From contig JAICKT010000041.1 of the NCBI GenBank assembly GCA_025927795.1, positions 1 through 17,505 on the forward strand: a stretch of DNA of 17,505 nucleotides. Direction: 5' to 3'. The notes beneath the pieces were generated by a model that was given only the letters and a program-made list of their open reading frames with translations, did no database searches and had not been told where the DNA came from. Position 1 is the stretch's first letter. The number at the start of each line of letters is the position of its first letter. This document shows, one piece after another, positions 1 through 7,747 of this stretch. Both the position numbers and the translations under genes were made by a program. The DNA comes from Parafilimonas sp. GTDB taxonomy: Bacteria; Bacteroidota; Bacteroidia; Chitinophagales; Chitinophagaceae.

Positions 1-177
1 TAAAACCATAACCTTTTTTCCTAAGGTTAAAAGTTCCAGCATGCCTATTTTAAAACATTGTATGCCGAACGAAATGCCAATTATCGCTATACAAAAAACA
101 AAGCCCGTTATAAAATATTCTAATACAGCTAAAAAACCGCCGCAAAAAAGCCATATTAAATTACCGATTGTATTCAT
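1..177 (-). CDS. yccF: YccF-domain inner-membrane protein, N-terminal part (runs off the window start)
   Basis: The minus strand starting at the ATG at 177 encodes 59 residues, beginning MNTIGNLIWLFCGGFLAVLE and continuing through FCIAIIGISFGIQCFKIG to the window edge. This follows the repeat unit of the YccF (DUF307) family: an N-terminal GN(L/I)xW-L-x-x-GG segment, a hydrophobic helix, then C-I-x-IIGIxFGxQxFK-x-G. Family members are small membrane proteins with two such units and no established biochemical role. The stop codon lies outside the window, so only the first unit is seen. There is no clear ribosome-binding site, as is usual in Bacteroidota. The gene is divergent from cdsA with 150 bp between the start codons. 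The plus-strand reading of the same DNA is much less protein-like. The family call is by motif recognition; function is unknown. Confidence 0.8.
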   Translation of the reverse strand, partial: MNTIGNLIWLFCGGFLAVLEYFITGFVFCIAIIGISFGIQCFKIGMLELLTLGKKVMVL

Positions 178-327
178 CTGTATATTTTTTGTTTATTTCC
201 AATTTGTGAGATGGAATTCGCCACAAAAAATTTCGTCGGCAGCACATATAATACATCAAAAATTTTTATGGCTCATTTCATGTTTTAAAAATAAAACGTT
301 TCTGCTATCTTGAGACTTATTTATATA
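178..327. other. Divergent intergenic region between the YccF gene and cdsA
   Basis: This 150-bp AT-rich spacer must hold promoters for both divergent genes. Neither strand has a full TAnnTTTG element. The best plus-strand candidate is TATCTTGA at 306-313, a poor match close to the cdsA start. I see no hairpin, repeat or small gene here. Confidence 0.4.
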
Positions 328-1200
328 ATGGCACTGCACGTACAAACATTTAAAACACGCACACTTACTTCTGTTGTATTTGTTATTATAATGTTGGGTG
401 GGTTGCTGATTAATCCATGGTCGTTTCTTTTATTGTTTTGCATTGTACATTTTGGTTGCTGGTTTGAATATCAAAAAATTATTGCGCGAATTGTGCCAGG
501 TTACAAAATCACAAGACCAATGTATAATTATGCTATTATTTTTCTTGGTTTCGGATTTATGTTGTGGATGACGAATGATGCGTTTATAATCGGCGCAATT
601 AAATTAAAAGAAGTTGGTTTTTTTCTTATGCTCATTAATCTCTCAGCATTTATTTTCAGCATTGTTTTTTATAAAATGTATCGCAATACAAAAATTATAT
701 CTGCTTTAATAATCGGGTTTGTTTATATTTCAATTAGCTGCGGTTTAATGCTTAATCTTAGAACTACAGGCATAATTTCCGGCAGTATTTTTAGTTTGGA
801 TTTTGGTTTGATATTGCCTTTGCTCATTATTGCTTCTATGTGGGTTAATGATACAATGGCTTATATTGTTGGTTCACTTGTTGGGAAAACACCGTTATCA
901 TCTATCTCGCCAAAAAAAACCTGGGAAGGAACTATTGGCGGCATTGTGCTTGCAGTAACTGTTATTACAATTTTCGGAAATACTTTTTTTAAAGCTGATA
1001 TTTTGCAATTGATTTTAATTACGACTGTTGCATGTATATCAGGCATATTCGGAGATTTATTTGAAAGCAAATTAAAACGCCTGGCAAATATTAAAGACAG
1101 CGGAAATATTATGCCCGGGCATGGTGGTTTTTTAGACAGGTTTGATTCTATGCTGATGGCTACTATATTTGTGTGGTTATACATGACGCTGTTTTTATAA
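328..1200 (+). CDS. cdsA: Phosphatidate cytidylyltransferase (CDP-diacylglycerol synthase)
   Basis: CdsA condenses CTP with phosphatidic acid to give CDP-diacylglycerol and pyrophosphate, the branch point of bacterial phospholipid synthesis in the cytoplasmic membrane. The 290-residue product is almost entirely hydrophobic helices. Near the C-terminus (residues 247-273) it carries the family signature: S-K-L-K-R, then K-D-S-G, then M-P-G-H-G-G-F and L-D-R-F-D, including the metal-binding acidic residues. The preceding segment with NDTMAYIVGSLVGKTPLS and SPKKTWEG is also characteristic. I chose the ATG at 328; the frame also opens at a TTG at 310, but that only adds MRLIYI. Length is normal for the family. 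A short secreted-protein gene follows after 30 bp on the same strand and may be co-transcribed. Confidence 0.95.
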   Translation: MALHVQTFKTRTLTSVVFVIIMLGGLLINPWSFLLLFCIVHFGCWFEYQKIIARIVPGYKITRPMYNYAIIFLGFGFMLWMTNDAFIIGAIKLKEVGFFLMLINLSAFIFSIVFYKMYRNTKIISALIIGFVYISISCGLMLNLRTTGIISGSIFSLDFGLILPLLIIASMWVNDTMAYIVGSLVGKTPLSSISPKKTWEGTIGGIVLAVTVITIFGNTFFKADILQLILITTVACISGIFGDLFESKLKRLANIKDSGNIMPGHGGFLDRFDSMLMATIFVWLYMTLFL

Positions 1201-1230
1201 GAACCCTGTGATTACCATAAACTAATTGTT

Positions 1231-1800
1231 ATGAAGAAATCCATGTTCTTATGCCTTGTGCTGCTTCCATTTTTATCTATTGCACAACTACATTTTACTA
1301 TTACCAACAATAGTGTAAGCAATGCAATTGCAAAAGTGATTGAAGATTTCCCAAATCATTTTAATAACATTCGCGGCGAAATAATAAGTAAAGATGTGCA
1401 GGCAGTAAACTATGCATGCACTATAAATATTTCTGGCGCAGATTCAAGTATTATTATTCAGAATGGAAATGATTCTGATAATATTTATAGCTGGACTGAA
1501 ACAGTTTTTGCAACGGATGATTTTGATAAGGCAAAAGAAAAATTTCATGAATACTTTGCCAAAATAAAAGCTACTGTCACAAGCATTGATAATAAAAGAA
1601 TAAGTTTTCATGCTGAGTATATTGCGCCTGACGATACCAAACATTTTACTACAATTTTATTTACTGCAAATAATGAAACACCACAATTAAAAAATGTTGT
1701 TATTGATCTTAGTATGCAATATGTTTTAAGTGGCTGGCAAATTATTATTAGTGTATATGAACACACTGATTATGGTGTTGAGAATAAGCAGGAAAATTAA
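1231..1800 (+). CDS. Secreted protein of unknown function (189 aa)
   Basis: I do not recognise this protein. It begins with a classical signal peptide (MKKSMFLCLVLLPFLSIAQ) with likely cleavage just before or after the A-Q, so the mature product of about 170 residues should be periplasmic or outer-membrane associated. It has no lipobox cysteine. The mature part is polar, alternating beta-strand-like segments, including a stretch around residues 85-130 rich in D, K and F and a C-terminal segment ending in YGVENKQEN. It has no cysteine pairs, metal motifs or transmembrane helices after the signal. It lies 30 bp downstream of cdsA on the same strand, so it may be read through from it. The convergent kup gene lies beyond a 184-bp gap. 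Confidence 0.75.
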   Translation: MKKSMFLCLVLLPFLSIAQLHFTITNNSVSNAIAKVIEDFPNHFNNIRGEIISKDVQAVNYACTINISGADSSIIIQNGNDSDNIYSWTETVFATDDFDKAKEKFHEYFAKIKATVTSIDNKRISFHAEYIAPDDTKHFTTILFTANNETPQLKNVVIDLSMQYVLSGWQIIISVYEHTDYGVENKQEN

Positions 1801-1984
1801 ATTAACGTGAGTTCGGGATATCTAACCCCAAACTTTCAAGCCTGCATTATAATAACTAAAACAGTAAAAGCTTTAGTCTAAGATAATTTGTAAAAAAATT
1901 TTTGCTTAGCCAAAATTGTTATATTCATTCTCACCCCAATGCTAAAGCATTGGGTTAATAAATTTTATATTGCTCGCGTGTTAA
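1801..1984. other. Convergent intergenic region
   Basis: This 184-bp gap lies between the 3' ends of the secreted-protein gene and the second kup gene. It holds the perfect hairpin described at 1935-1954. I see no coding potential and no recognisable RNA gene in the remainder. Confidence 0.5.
1935..1954. repeat. Perfect inverted repeat, possible bidirectional terminator or REP-like element
   Basis: CCCAATGC, a TAAA loop and GCATTGGG form a perfect 8-bp stem with a tetraloop. It sits between two converging genes, so it could end transcripts from both sides. Neither strand has a U-tract right after the stem, so it is not a textbook intrinsic terminator. Its compact symmetrical form also fits a dispersed extragenic palindrome; only one copy is in the window. 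Confidence 0.55.
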
Positions 1985-3970
1985 TTATACTTCTTCTCTT
2001 TCAGAAAAAATTCTTTTAAGCATAATGGCTGGCGGCGTAGAAACGATCAACGGAAATTTTTCAATTGTTACAAAACTTGGATCAAGACCAAAACCTCTTT
2101 CTTCACTTAAACTTACTTCTTTAAGCCATAAATGCAGCTTAATAATTATTCTTTCAAAGAATGGTAACTCATTATCGCTGCTTAAAAATTTTTCTGTTAT
2201 AATAAATTGAAAGTCGCCGGTAATATTATTTCTTTCAAGACTATCATATCTGCTTAAAATATTTACTTCATTATTTCTTACCAGTTCTTCTACTACTTTT
2301 CTAAACATTAAATTTATCCTCTGCTGCACGCGAAAACCAAGACGAAATTCAACCCGTATAATATCATTTGGAATAATGTGCTCAACAACATACTCACTTG
2401 TATATGGATCATCAACCGTATCTATATGCAAAAACCAATAAATATCTGCGCGCTTTGGTTTTTTATTAAGAATGGAATAGATAATCTTATGCTCAATTTC
2501 TTTTGGATTATCTGCACTTGTTAAATAAACCAGATGCGTGGAATATTTTGGAATAGACTTATCATTGCTCAATTCCTGCATCATAGGAATATAATGTTCA
2601 AGCCTTACAAATTCAATATACCTGTTCTTTATTTTGCGGCTGCGATACCAGATATACATTACAGAAAATAAAGCGCCGCCTGCAAGTAATGTTACGTAAC
2701 CGCCATGCGGAAATTTTTGAAGATTAGCTGTTAAAAAAGAAATTTCGATGGTTAAGTAAATAATGAGGTAACAATATATCCATACAGGAACTACACGTTG
2801 CGTAATCATGTAATTGGCAAATAATATGGACGTGCTTATCATACACATGGTAATGGCTAAACCATAAGCAGCTTCCATATTGCTTGATTTTTGAAAATAT
2901 AAGACAATGCCGCTGCATCCTATAAACAACAAAGTATTTATGCCGGGAATAAATAATTGCCCTCTTTCTTCCGTAGGATAATTTATTTTCATTTTTGGCC
3001 AAAGATTCAATCGCTGTGCTTCTGCAATTAAGGTAAATGAACCTGATATTAATGCCTGGCTTGCAATTATTGCTGCTGTAGTGGCTATAATAATTCCGGC
3101 AGGTTTAAACCACTGCGGCATCATTCCAAAAAAAGAATTAAATGATCCCCCCATAAAATTATCTGTGATGTAAACGTCTTTAAAGTTTGCAAGCAGCCAT
3201 GCCCCTTGCCCAAGATAATTTAAGATTAAACAGGTTTTTACAAATATCCATGACATGCGTATGTTACCGCGGCCACAATGGCCCAAATCAGAATACAAAG
3301 CTTCCGCACCAGTTGTGCAAAGAAAAACGGCGCCTAATATCCAAAAGCCTTTCGGATAAGTGGTTAATAATTCAATAGCATAATACGGATTCAATGCTTT
3401 AAAAACAAACCAGTCATCAGTAAGATGAAAAATACCAACCACAGCAAGCATACTAAACCAGATAAGCATAATAGGACCAAACATTTTTCCTATTGATGCG
3501 CTGCCAAATTGCTGCAAGCCAAATAAAAATGTAAAAATCAGTAATACAATTATCACAATGTTGCCTGTAGTAATACCGGAAAACATATGTATTTGCTTTA
3601 ACCCTTCAATAGCAGGTGTAACAGATATGGGTGGCGTAATCATTCCATCTGCTAAAAGCGCTGCACCGCCAATCATGGCAGGCAAAACCAGCCATTTTTT
3701 TTTGCGGCGTACCAAAGCATATAAACTAAATATGCCGCCTTCACCATTATTATCGGCTTTTAATGTGAGTATAACATATTTAATGGTGGTTTGTAAAGTA
3801 AGTGTCCATATTATGCAGGAAAGAGAACCAAGAATCAAGCTTTCATTAATAGTTCTGTCTCTTACTATGGCATTGAGCACATACATGGGAGAAGTACCAA
3901 TGTCTCCATAAATAATTCCCAAGGCAATAAGGAGACCGCCTGCTGTTACGCGGTTAATTTGCTTGCTCAT
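1985..3970 (-). CDS. kup: KUP-family potassium uptake transporter, second tandem copy
   Basis: KUP proteins bring K+ into the cell by proton symport across the cytoplasmic membrane. This 661-residue product starts with the family hallmark LGIIYGDIGTSPMYV, with Asp23 at the position of the essential acidic residue of Escherichia coli Kup. It then shows NNGEGG with the following helix, TPPISVTPAIEG, and the strongly conserved GAVFLCTTGAEALYSDLGH. About 12 hydrophobic segments fill residues 10 to about 440. A roughly 220-residue cytosolic tail follows, beginning near YRSRKIKNRYIEFVRLEHYI. It is slightly longer than E. coli Kup. It lies 14 bp downstream of a close paralogue and is surely co-transcribed with it. 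The ATG at 3970 aligns with the paralogue's start. The product differs most from its partner in the loop after the NYLGQGAWLLAN segment. Confidence 0.95.
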   Translation of the reverse strand: MSKQINRVTAGGLLIALGIIYGDIGTSPMYVLNAIVRDRTINESLILGSLSCIIWTLTLQTTIKYVILTLKADNNGEGGIFSLYALVRRKKKWLVLPAMIGGAALLADGMITPPISVTPAIEGLKQIHMFSGITTGNIVIIVLLIFTFLFGLQQFGSASIGKMFGPIMLIWFSMLAVVGIFHLTDDWFVFKALNPYYAIELLTTYPKGFWILGAVFLCTTGAEALYSDLGHCGRGNIRMSWIFVKTCLILNYLGQGAWLLANFKDVYITDNFMGGSFNSFFGMMPQWFKPAGIIIATTAAIIASQALISGSFTLIAEAQRLNLWPKMKINYPTEERGQLFIPGINTLLFIGCSGIVLYFQKSSNMEAAYGLAITMCMISTSILFANYMITQRVVPVWIYCYLIIYLTIEISFLTANLQKFPHGGYVTLLAGGALFSVMYIWYRSRKIKNRYIEFVRLEHYIPMMQELSNDKSIPKYSTHLVYLTSADNPKEIEHKIIYSILNKKPKRADIYWFLHIDTVDDPYTSEYVVEHIIPNDIIRVEFRLGFRVQQRINLMFRKVVEELVRNNEVNILSRYDSLERNNITGDFQFIITEKFLSSDNELPFFERIIIKLHLWLKEVSLSEERGFGLDPSFVTIEKFPLIVSTPPAIMLKRIFSEREEV

Positions 3971-3984
3971 GTATGTTAACTTAT

Positions 3985-5973
3985 TTATTCAAGTTCTGAT
4001 TCATTAGCTACGCGGTGTAAAGATATGTGCGGTACGGCTGAAACCATAAGCGGAAATTTCTCTACTGTTACAAAACTTGGATCAAGTCCAAAACCTCTTT
4101 CTTCACTTAAACTTGCCTCTTTAAGCCAGAAATGTAATCTCATAATAATTTTTTCAAAAAAAGGCAGCTCATTATCCTGTGAAAGATATTTCTCCAGCAC
4201 AATAAATTGAAAATCTCCCACAACATTATTCCGTTCAAGACTTTCATACCGGCTTGTAATATTTACTTCCTGGTTGTTCACCAAATCCTGTACTACTTTT
4301 CTAAACATAAGATTTATTCTTTGCTGAATACGAAAACCAAGCCTGAATTCAACACGGATAATATCGTTCGGAATAATATGTTCAACCAAATATTCAGAGG
4401 TATATGGATCATCTACAGTATCTACATGAACAAACCAATAAATATCTGCGCGCTTTGGCTGCTTATTTAATATTGAATAAATAATCTTGTGTTCAATTTC
4501 TTTTGGATTGTTTGCGCTGGTTAGATAAACAAGATGTGTTGAATATTTTGGTACTGTTTTATCGCGGCTTAATTCCTGTATCATTGGAATATAATGTTCG
4601 AGGCGAACAAATTCCACATACCTGTTTTTAATTCTTCTGGCTCTATACCATGTGTACATAATTGAAAACATTACAGCAGCAAGTATTATCGTTATAAAAC
4701 CACCTTCGAGAAATTTGTGTGATAATGCAGCAAGAAAAGTTAGTTCTACTATTAAATAAAAAATAAGAAAACTATAAATCCAAAAAGGCTTAACGCGATG
4801 AAGCACCATAAAATTTGAAAACAGAATAGTAGTTGCAATCATTGTTATTATAATTGCCAAACCGTAAGCCGCTTCCATTTTTGAAGATTCCTTAAAGTAT
4901 AAAACTACGCCCGTACAGCCAATAAACATTAATAAGTTCATAGCAGGAACAAAAAGTTGCCCCTTAGCTTCTGATGGATATTTAATCTTCATTTTAGGCC
5001 ATAAATTTAAACGCAACGCTTCACCAATTAATGTAAACGAACCTGCAATCATAGCCTGGCTGGCAATAATTGCAGCACTGGTAGCAACAATAACGCCAAT
5101 GGGCGTAAACCAATCAGGCATTACATCGTAAAAAGCATTAATATGCATTTGTTCTTTTACCTGGCTTGTTATAGTAAGTCCGGTTCTGTGTGCCAACAGG
5201 TAAGCGCCCTGCCCAATATAGTTAAGCAACAAACAGGATTTTACATACATCCACGATACGCGAATGTTGCTTCTTCCCACATGTCCTAAATCACTGTATA
5301 AAGCTTCGGCTCCGGTAGTGCATAGAAATACAGCGCCTAATAATATAAATGCGCCTTTATAATTTAAAAGAAAATTTATAGCATAATAAGGGTTAAAGGC
5401 TTTAAAGATTGAAAAATCATCTGTTAAATGAATAAACCCAAGAATAGCAATCATGGTAAACCAAACAAACATAATGGGGCCAAACAGTTTACCTATTGAA
5501 CCCGTACCAAATTGTTGCAGAAAGAAAAAAGAAATTAAAATTGCAAGCACTATATACATAATAGTGTTGCGTGGAATTGCATGCAACGCCGGTATATTTT
5601 TTAAACCCTCAATAGCAGAAGTTATGGAAATGGGCGGAGTAATTATTCCATCTGCCAACAGCGATGCACCACCAATCATTGCGGGAATTACAAGCCATTT
5701 TCGTCTGCGCCGCACAAGAGCATAAAGCGCGAATGTTCCGCCTTCACCTTTATTATCAGCCCTTAAAATAAGTATTACATATTTAATGGTGGTTTGCAGC
5801 GTGATGGTCCATATTATACAGGAAAGGCTTCCTATAATAAGCGCTTCATTTATAAATCGTCCGTTAATAATTGAATTGAATACATATAAAGGAGAAGTAC
5901 CTATATCACCATAAATAATTCCAAGTGCAATTAATAAACCTGCTGAGGTAACCTTATTAATATTCTTCGCCAC
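3985..5973 (-). CDS. kup: KUP-family potassium uptake transporter, first tandem copy
   Basis: This 662-residue K+/H+ symporter has all KUP landmarks: LGIIYGDIGTSPLYV with Asp23, the NKGEGG motif after the second helix, TPPISITSAIEGL, and GAVFLCTTGAEALYSDLGH. About 12 membrane segments are followed by a cytosolic domain from about residue 443. The tail is the part most like the downstream copy, with long identical runs around STHLVYLTSA, NPKEIEHKIIYSILNK, VDDPYTSEY and EHIIPNDIIRVEFRLGFR. The start is a GTG at 5973; an in-frame TAA lies four codons upstream and no nearby ATG fits, and the neighbour's ATG start aligns with it. This is the promoter-proximal gene of the pair; a TAAATTTG element at 6004-6011 lies upstream. 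The pair probably arose by gene duplication. Confidence 0.95.
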   Translation of the reverse strand: MAKNINKVTSAGLLIALGIIYGDIGTSPLYVFNSIINGRFINEALIIGSLSCIIWTITLQTTIKYVILILRADNKGEGGTFALYALVRRRRKWLVIPAMIGGASLLADGIITPPISITSAIEGLKNIPALHAIPRNTIMYIVLAILISFFFLQQFGTGSIGKLFGPIMFVWFTMIAILGFIHLTDDFSIFKAFNPYYAINFLLNYKGAFILLGAVFLCTTGAEALYSDLGHVGRSNIRVSWMYVKSCLLLNYIGQGAYLLAHRTGLTITSQVKEQMHINAFYDVMPDWFTPIGVIVATSAAIIASQAMIAGSFTLIGEALRLNLWPKMKIKYPSEAKGQLFVPAMNLLMFIGCTGVVLYFKESSKMEAAYGLAIIITMIATTILFSNFMVLHRVKPFWIYSFLIFYLIVELTFLAALSHKFLEGGFITIILAAVMFSIMYTWYRARRIKNRYVEFVRLEHYIPMIQELSRDKTVPKYSTHLVYLTSANNPKEIEHKIIYSILNKQPKRADIYWFVHVDTVDDPYTSEYLVEHIIPNDIIRVEFRLGFRIQQRINLMFRKVVQDLVNNQEVNITSRYESLERNNVVGDFQFIVLEKYLSQDNELPFFEKIIMRLHFWLKEASLSEERGFGLDPSFVTVEKFPLMVSAVPHISLHRVANESELE

Positions 5974-6003
5974 AAAAATTAATTAGTGCTAATCTTTCAA
6001 AGG

Positions 6004-6011
6004 CAAATTTA
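6004..6011 (-). promoter_or_regulatory. Candidate -7 promoter element for the kup pair
   Basis: On the minus strand this reads TAAATTTG, a perfect match to the Bacteroidota -7 element TAnnTTTG. It lies about 30 bp upstream of the GTG start at 5973, giving a short leader. I cannot find a convincing TTG/TTTG -33 element at the expected 17-23 bp spacing, so the call rests on the -7 element and its position. Confidence 0.5.
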
Positions 6012-6076
6012 TAGCGAAATAATTTTAAACTCTTTAATAACCATACTATAAAAACAAATTGCTGATAGTTAGTTAA

Positions 6077-6111
6077 TTTGTTTAAAACTTTTTTTTAAAA
6101 TCTTACATTTG
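6077..6111 (+). promoter_or_regulatory. Candidate promoter for the 505-aa secreted protein gene
   Basis: TTTG at 6077-6080 and TACATTTG at 6104-6111 match the Bacteroidota -33 (TTTG) and -7 (TAnnTTTG) elements. The 23 bp between them is at the upper end of the accepted spacing. Transcription would begin a few bases before the ATG at 6134, giving a leader of about 15 nt, typical of promoters in this phylum. Confidence 0.65.
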
Positions 6112-6133
6112 TTAGCATAACTATTTTTTATAA

Positions 6134-7651
6134 ATGACGAATAAATTTTTTCTGTCCTGCTCCCTTTTTCTTGCAATAACTTTTGCATCTTATGCTCAAA
6201 CAATCACTTATTCGCAGCCTGAAAGAGATGATGTGCGTTCTGTTGATTTTGATATTGTCGGCAAAATAAATAATCACTACTTGTTTTATAAGCATGTGCG
6301 GTCTTCTTATAGTATTTCTTTGTATGATGATGAAATGAAGCTTATTGATAAAGTAAACATGAATTTTCTTCCGGACAGATTGATAAACTCCGATATAATA
6401 CCTTACAAAGATTTTTTCTATTTTGTTTATCAATATCAAAAAAGAAATATTGTAAACTGCGCTGTTGCTAAAATGGATGGCGATGGAAAAATTATAGGCG
6501 ACCCTGTTATACTTGATACAACTGCAATTAGTTTTTTCGCAAGCAACAAAATTTATAATTTATTGTATAGTGAAGACAAACAAAGAATTGCTGTATATAA
6601 AATTAACAGCAAAGATGATCAGAAATATATTTTTACCAGCCATTTGTTTGATGCTTCATTAAACTCTATTTCAAAATTTACTACTGTAATTCCCATGCAG
6701 GCACACAATGATTTTTTAACAGAGTTTACTTTAGATAATAGTGGCACAATGGCTTTTGTAAAAGCTTCCGGCAATTCTGATGTGAGCACTGTACAAAATA
6801 TTTCCTTGCTGATTAAAGATCCTGATAACGATAGAATAGATACCTATGCTTTAGACATTGACAAAATTTATTTAGGCGACATTCGGGTGAAAGCAGATAA
6901 TTTAAATAACCATTTTTTAGTAGTGGGATTTTATTCAAAACAAAGAAGAGGAAATATTGATGGATTGTATTGCGCAATCTGGAATAAAACCAATCAACAG
7001 ATAACTTCAAAACAGGTTGCATTTAACGATCAGCTTAAGAGCAATGCAAAATCAGCAGGCTCAACACGTGCCGCCTTTGATGATTATTTTTTACAGAATA
7101 TTGTTATGCGTAAAGACGGTGGTTTTGCTGTTGCATCAGAATCTGCGTATTCATCCAACCGCGGTATTTATAATAACCGCTGGGATTACATGTACAACTC
7201 TCCGTACTGGTATAATTCAAATTATTATTTGTACGGAAATTCTTTCGGGTATTATTATCCGTGGATGTCACCTTACGGATACGGCAATCAAACACGCTAC
7301 TTTGCAGATAATATTGCTGTGATGTCATTTGATTCATCAGCCAATATGGAATGGGCAAGCATAATTCCAAAATCGCAATATGATGATAACACAGATAATT
7401 TTATTGGTTACGGCACATACTTAACTTCCGGTGAAGTAAATTTTCTTTTTAATGAATTTTCAAAAAGAACTTTGTTGTTGCAGTCCGAAAGTATAGATGC
7501 TTCCGGAAAGGTAACGCTCAATCCTACTTTAAAAGAATTGGACAGAGGTTACCAGTTTATGCCGCGTTATGCAAAACAGGTAAGCAGCCGCGAAGTTTTA
7601 ATACCTTGTCAATACAGAAATTATCTTTGCTTTGCCAAAATAGAATTTTAA
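6134..7651 (+). CDS. Secreted protein of unknown function with an aromatic-rich loop (505 aa)
   Basis: The product opens with a clear signal peptide (MTNKFFLSCSLFLAITFASYAQ), so it is exported; there is no lipobox. I do not recognise a named family. The body is a series of short beta-strand-rich units with turns such as DGDGKIIGDP, KDGGFAVASES and DSSANMEWASII. This pattern is common in beta-propeller-like secreted Bacteroidota proteins of unknown function, and I infer such a fold only tentatively. Residues 339-389 are unusually rich in Tyr, Asn, Trp and Gly (for example SPYWYNSNYYLYGNSFGYYY) and interrupt two of these units, like an exposed loop insertion. The C-terminus ends in a strand (YLCFAKIEF). 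There is no type IX secretion C-terminal domain visible. It has its own promoter, divergent from the kup pair. Confidence 0.8.
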   Translation: MTNKFFLSCSLFLAITFASYAQTITYSQPERDDVRSVDFDIVGKINNHYLFYKHVRSSYSISLYDDEMKLIDKVNMNFLPDRLINSDIIPYKDFFYFVYQYQKRNIVNCAVAKMDGDGKIIGDPVILDTTAISFFASNKIYNLLYSEDKQRIAVYKINSKDDQKYIFTSHLFDASLNSISKFTTVIPMQAHNDFLTEFTLDNSGTMAFVKASGNSDVSTVQNISLLIKDPDNDRIDTYALDIDKIYLGDIRVKADNLNNHFLVVGFYSKQRRGNIDGLYCAIWNKTNQQITSKQVAFNDQLKSNAKSAGSTRAAFDDYFLQNIVMRKDGGFAVASESAYSSNRGIYNNRWDYMYNSPYWYNSNYYLYGNSFGYYYPWMSPYGYGNQTRYFADNIAVMSFDSSANMEWASIIPKSQYDDNTDNFIGYGTYLTSGEVNFLFNEFSKRTLLLQSESIDASGKVTLNPTLKELDRGYQFMPRYAKQVSSREVLIPCQYRNYLCFAKIEF

Positions 7652-7663
7652 AAATTATTATTC

Positions 7664-7677
7664 TATTTGCGCAAATA
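7664..7677. repeat. 14-bp perfect palindrome
   Basis: TATTTGCGCAAATA is a perfect palindrome 13 bp after the stop codon of the 505-aa protein gene and 71 bp before the next start. It has no loop, which suits a dimeric DNA-binding protein site better than an RNA hairpin. No regulator can be named. Confidence 0.4.
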
Positions 7678-7682
7678 ATTTG

Positions 7683-7727
7683 GTGAGAAGTGAAAGGCAA
7701 CATGAGATTTCATTTTTCACTTCTCAC
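7683..7727. repeat. Long inverted repeat made of heptamer-like units
   Basis: GTGAGAAGTGAAA (7683-7695) pairs perfectly over 13 bp with TTTCACTTCTCAC (7715-7727) across a 19-nt loop that itself contains a 4-bp stem (ATGA/TCAT). The right side continues into ATTTCAC, so it reads as three 7-base units each ending in CAC. The structure ends about 20 bp before the next start codon. There is no U-tract, so termination is not assured. It could fold in RNA as a leader structure for the downstream membrane-protein gene or be an extragenic repeat. Confidence 0.55.
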
Positions 7728-7747
7728 ATTTCACCCAACAAATTAAA

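Noticed and set aside
41..313. Plus-strand 90-codon open frame at the window start
   Set aside because: It overlaps the minus-strand YccF-domain gene, whose translation matches a known family; the plus-strand product is a low-complexity shadow.
310..327. TTG start for cdsA six codons upstream
   Set aside because: The ATG at 328 is a normal start and the extra residues match nothing in the family; the upstream part sits in probable promoter DNA.
1801..1934. Possible small RNA or gene in the convergent gap
   Set aside because: I found no open frame of note, no promoter element and no stable structure apart from the hairpin listed.
5974..6133. Potassium-responsive riboswitch (for example c-di-AMP ydaO type) ahead of the kup pair
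   Set aside because: The leader from the likely promoter to the GTG start is only about 30 nt, too short for such an element, and I see no matching conserved sequence.
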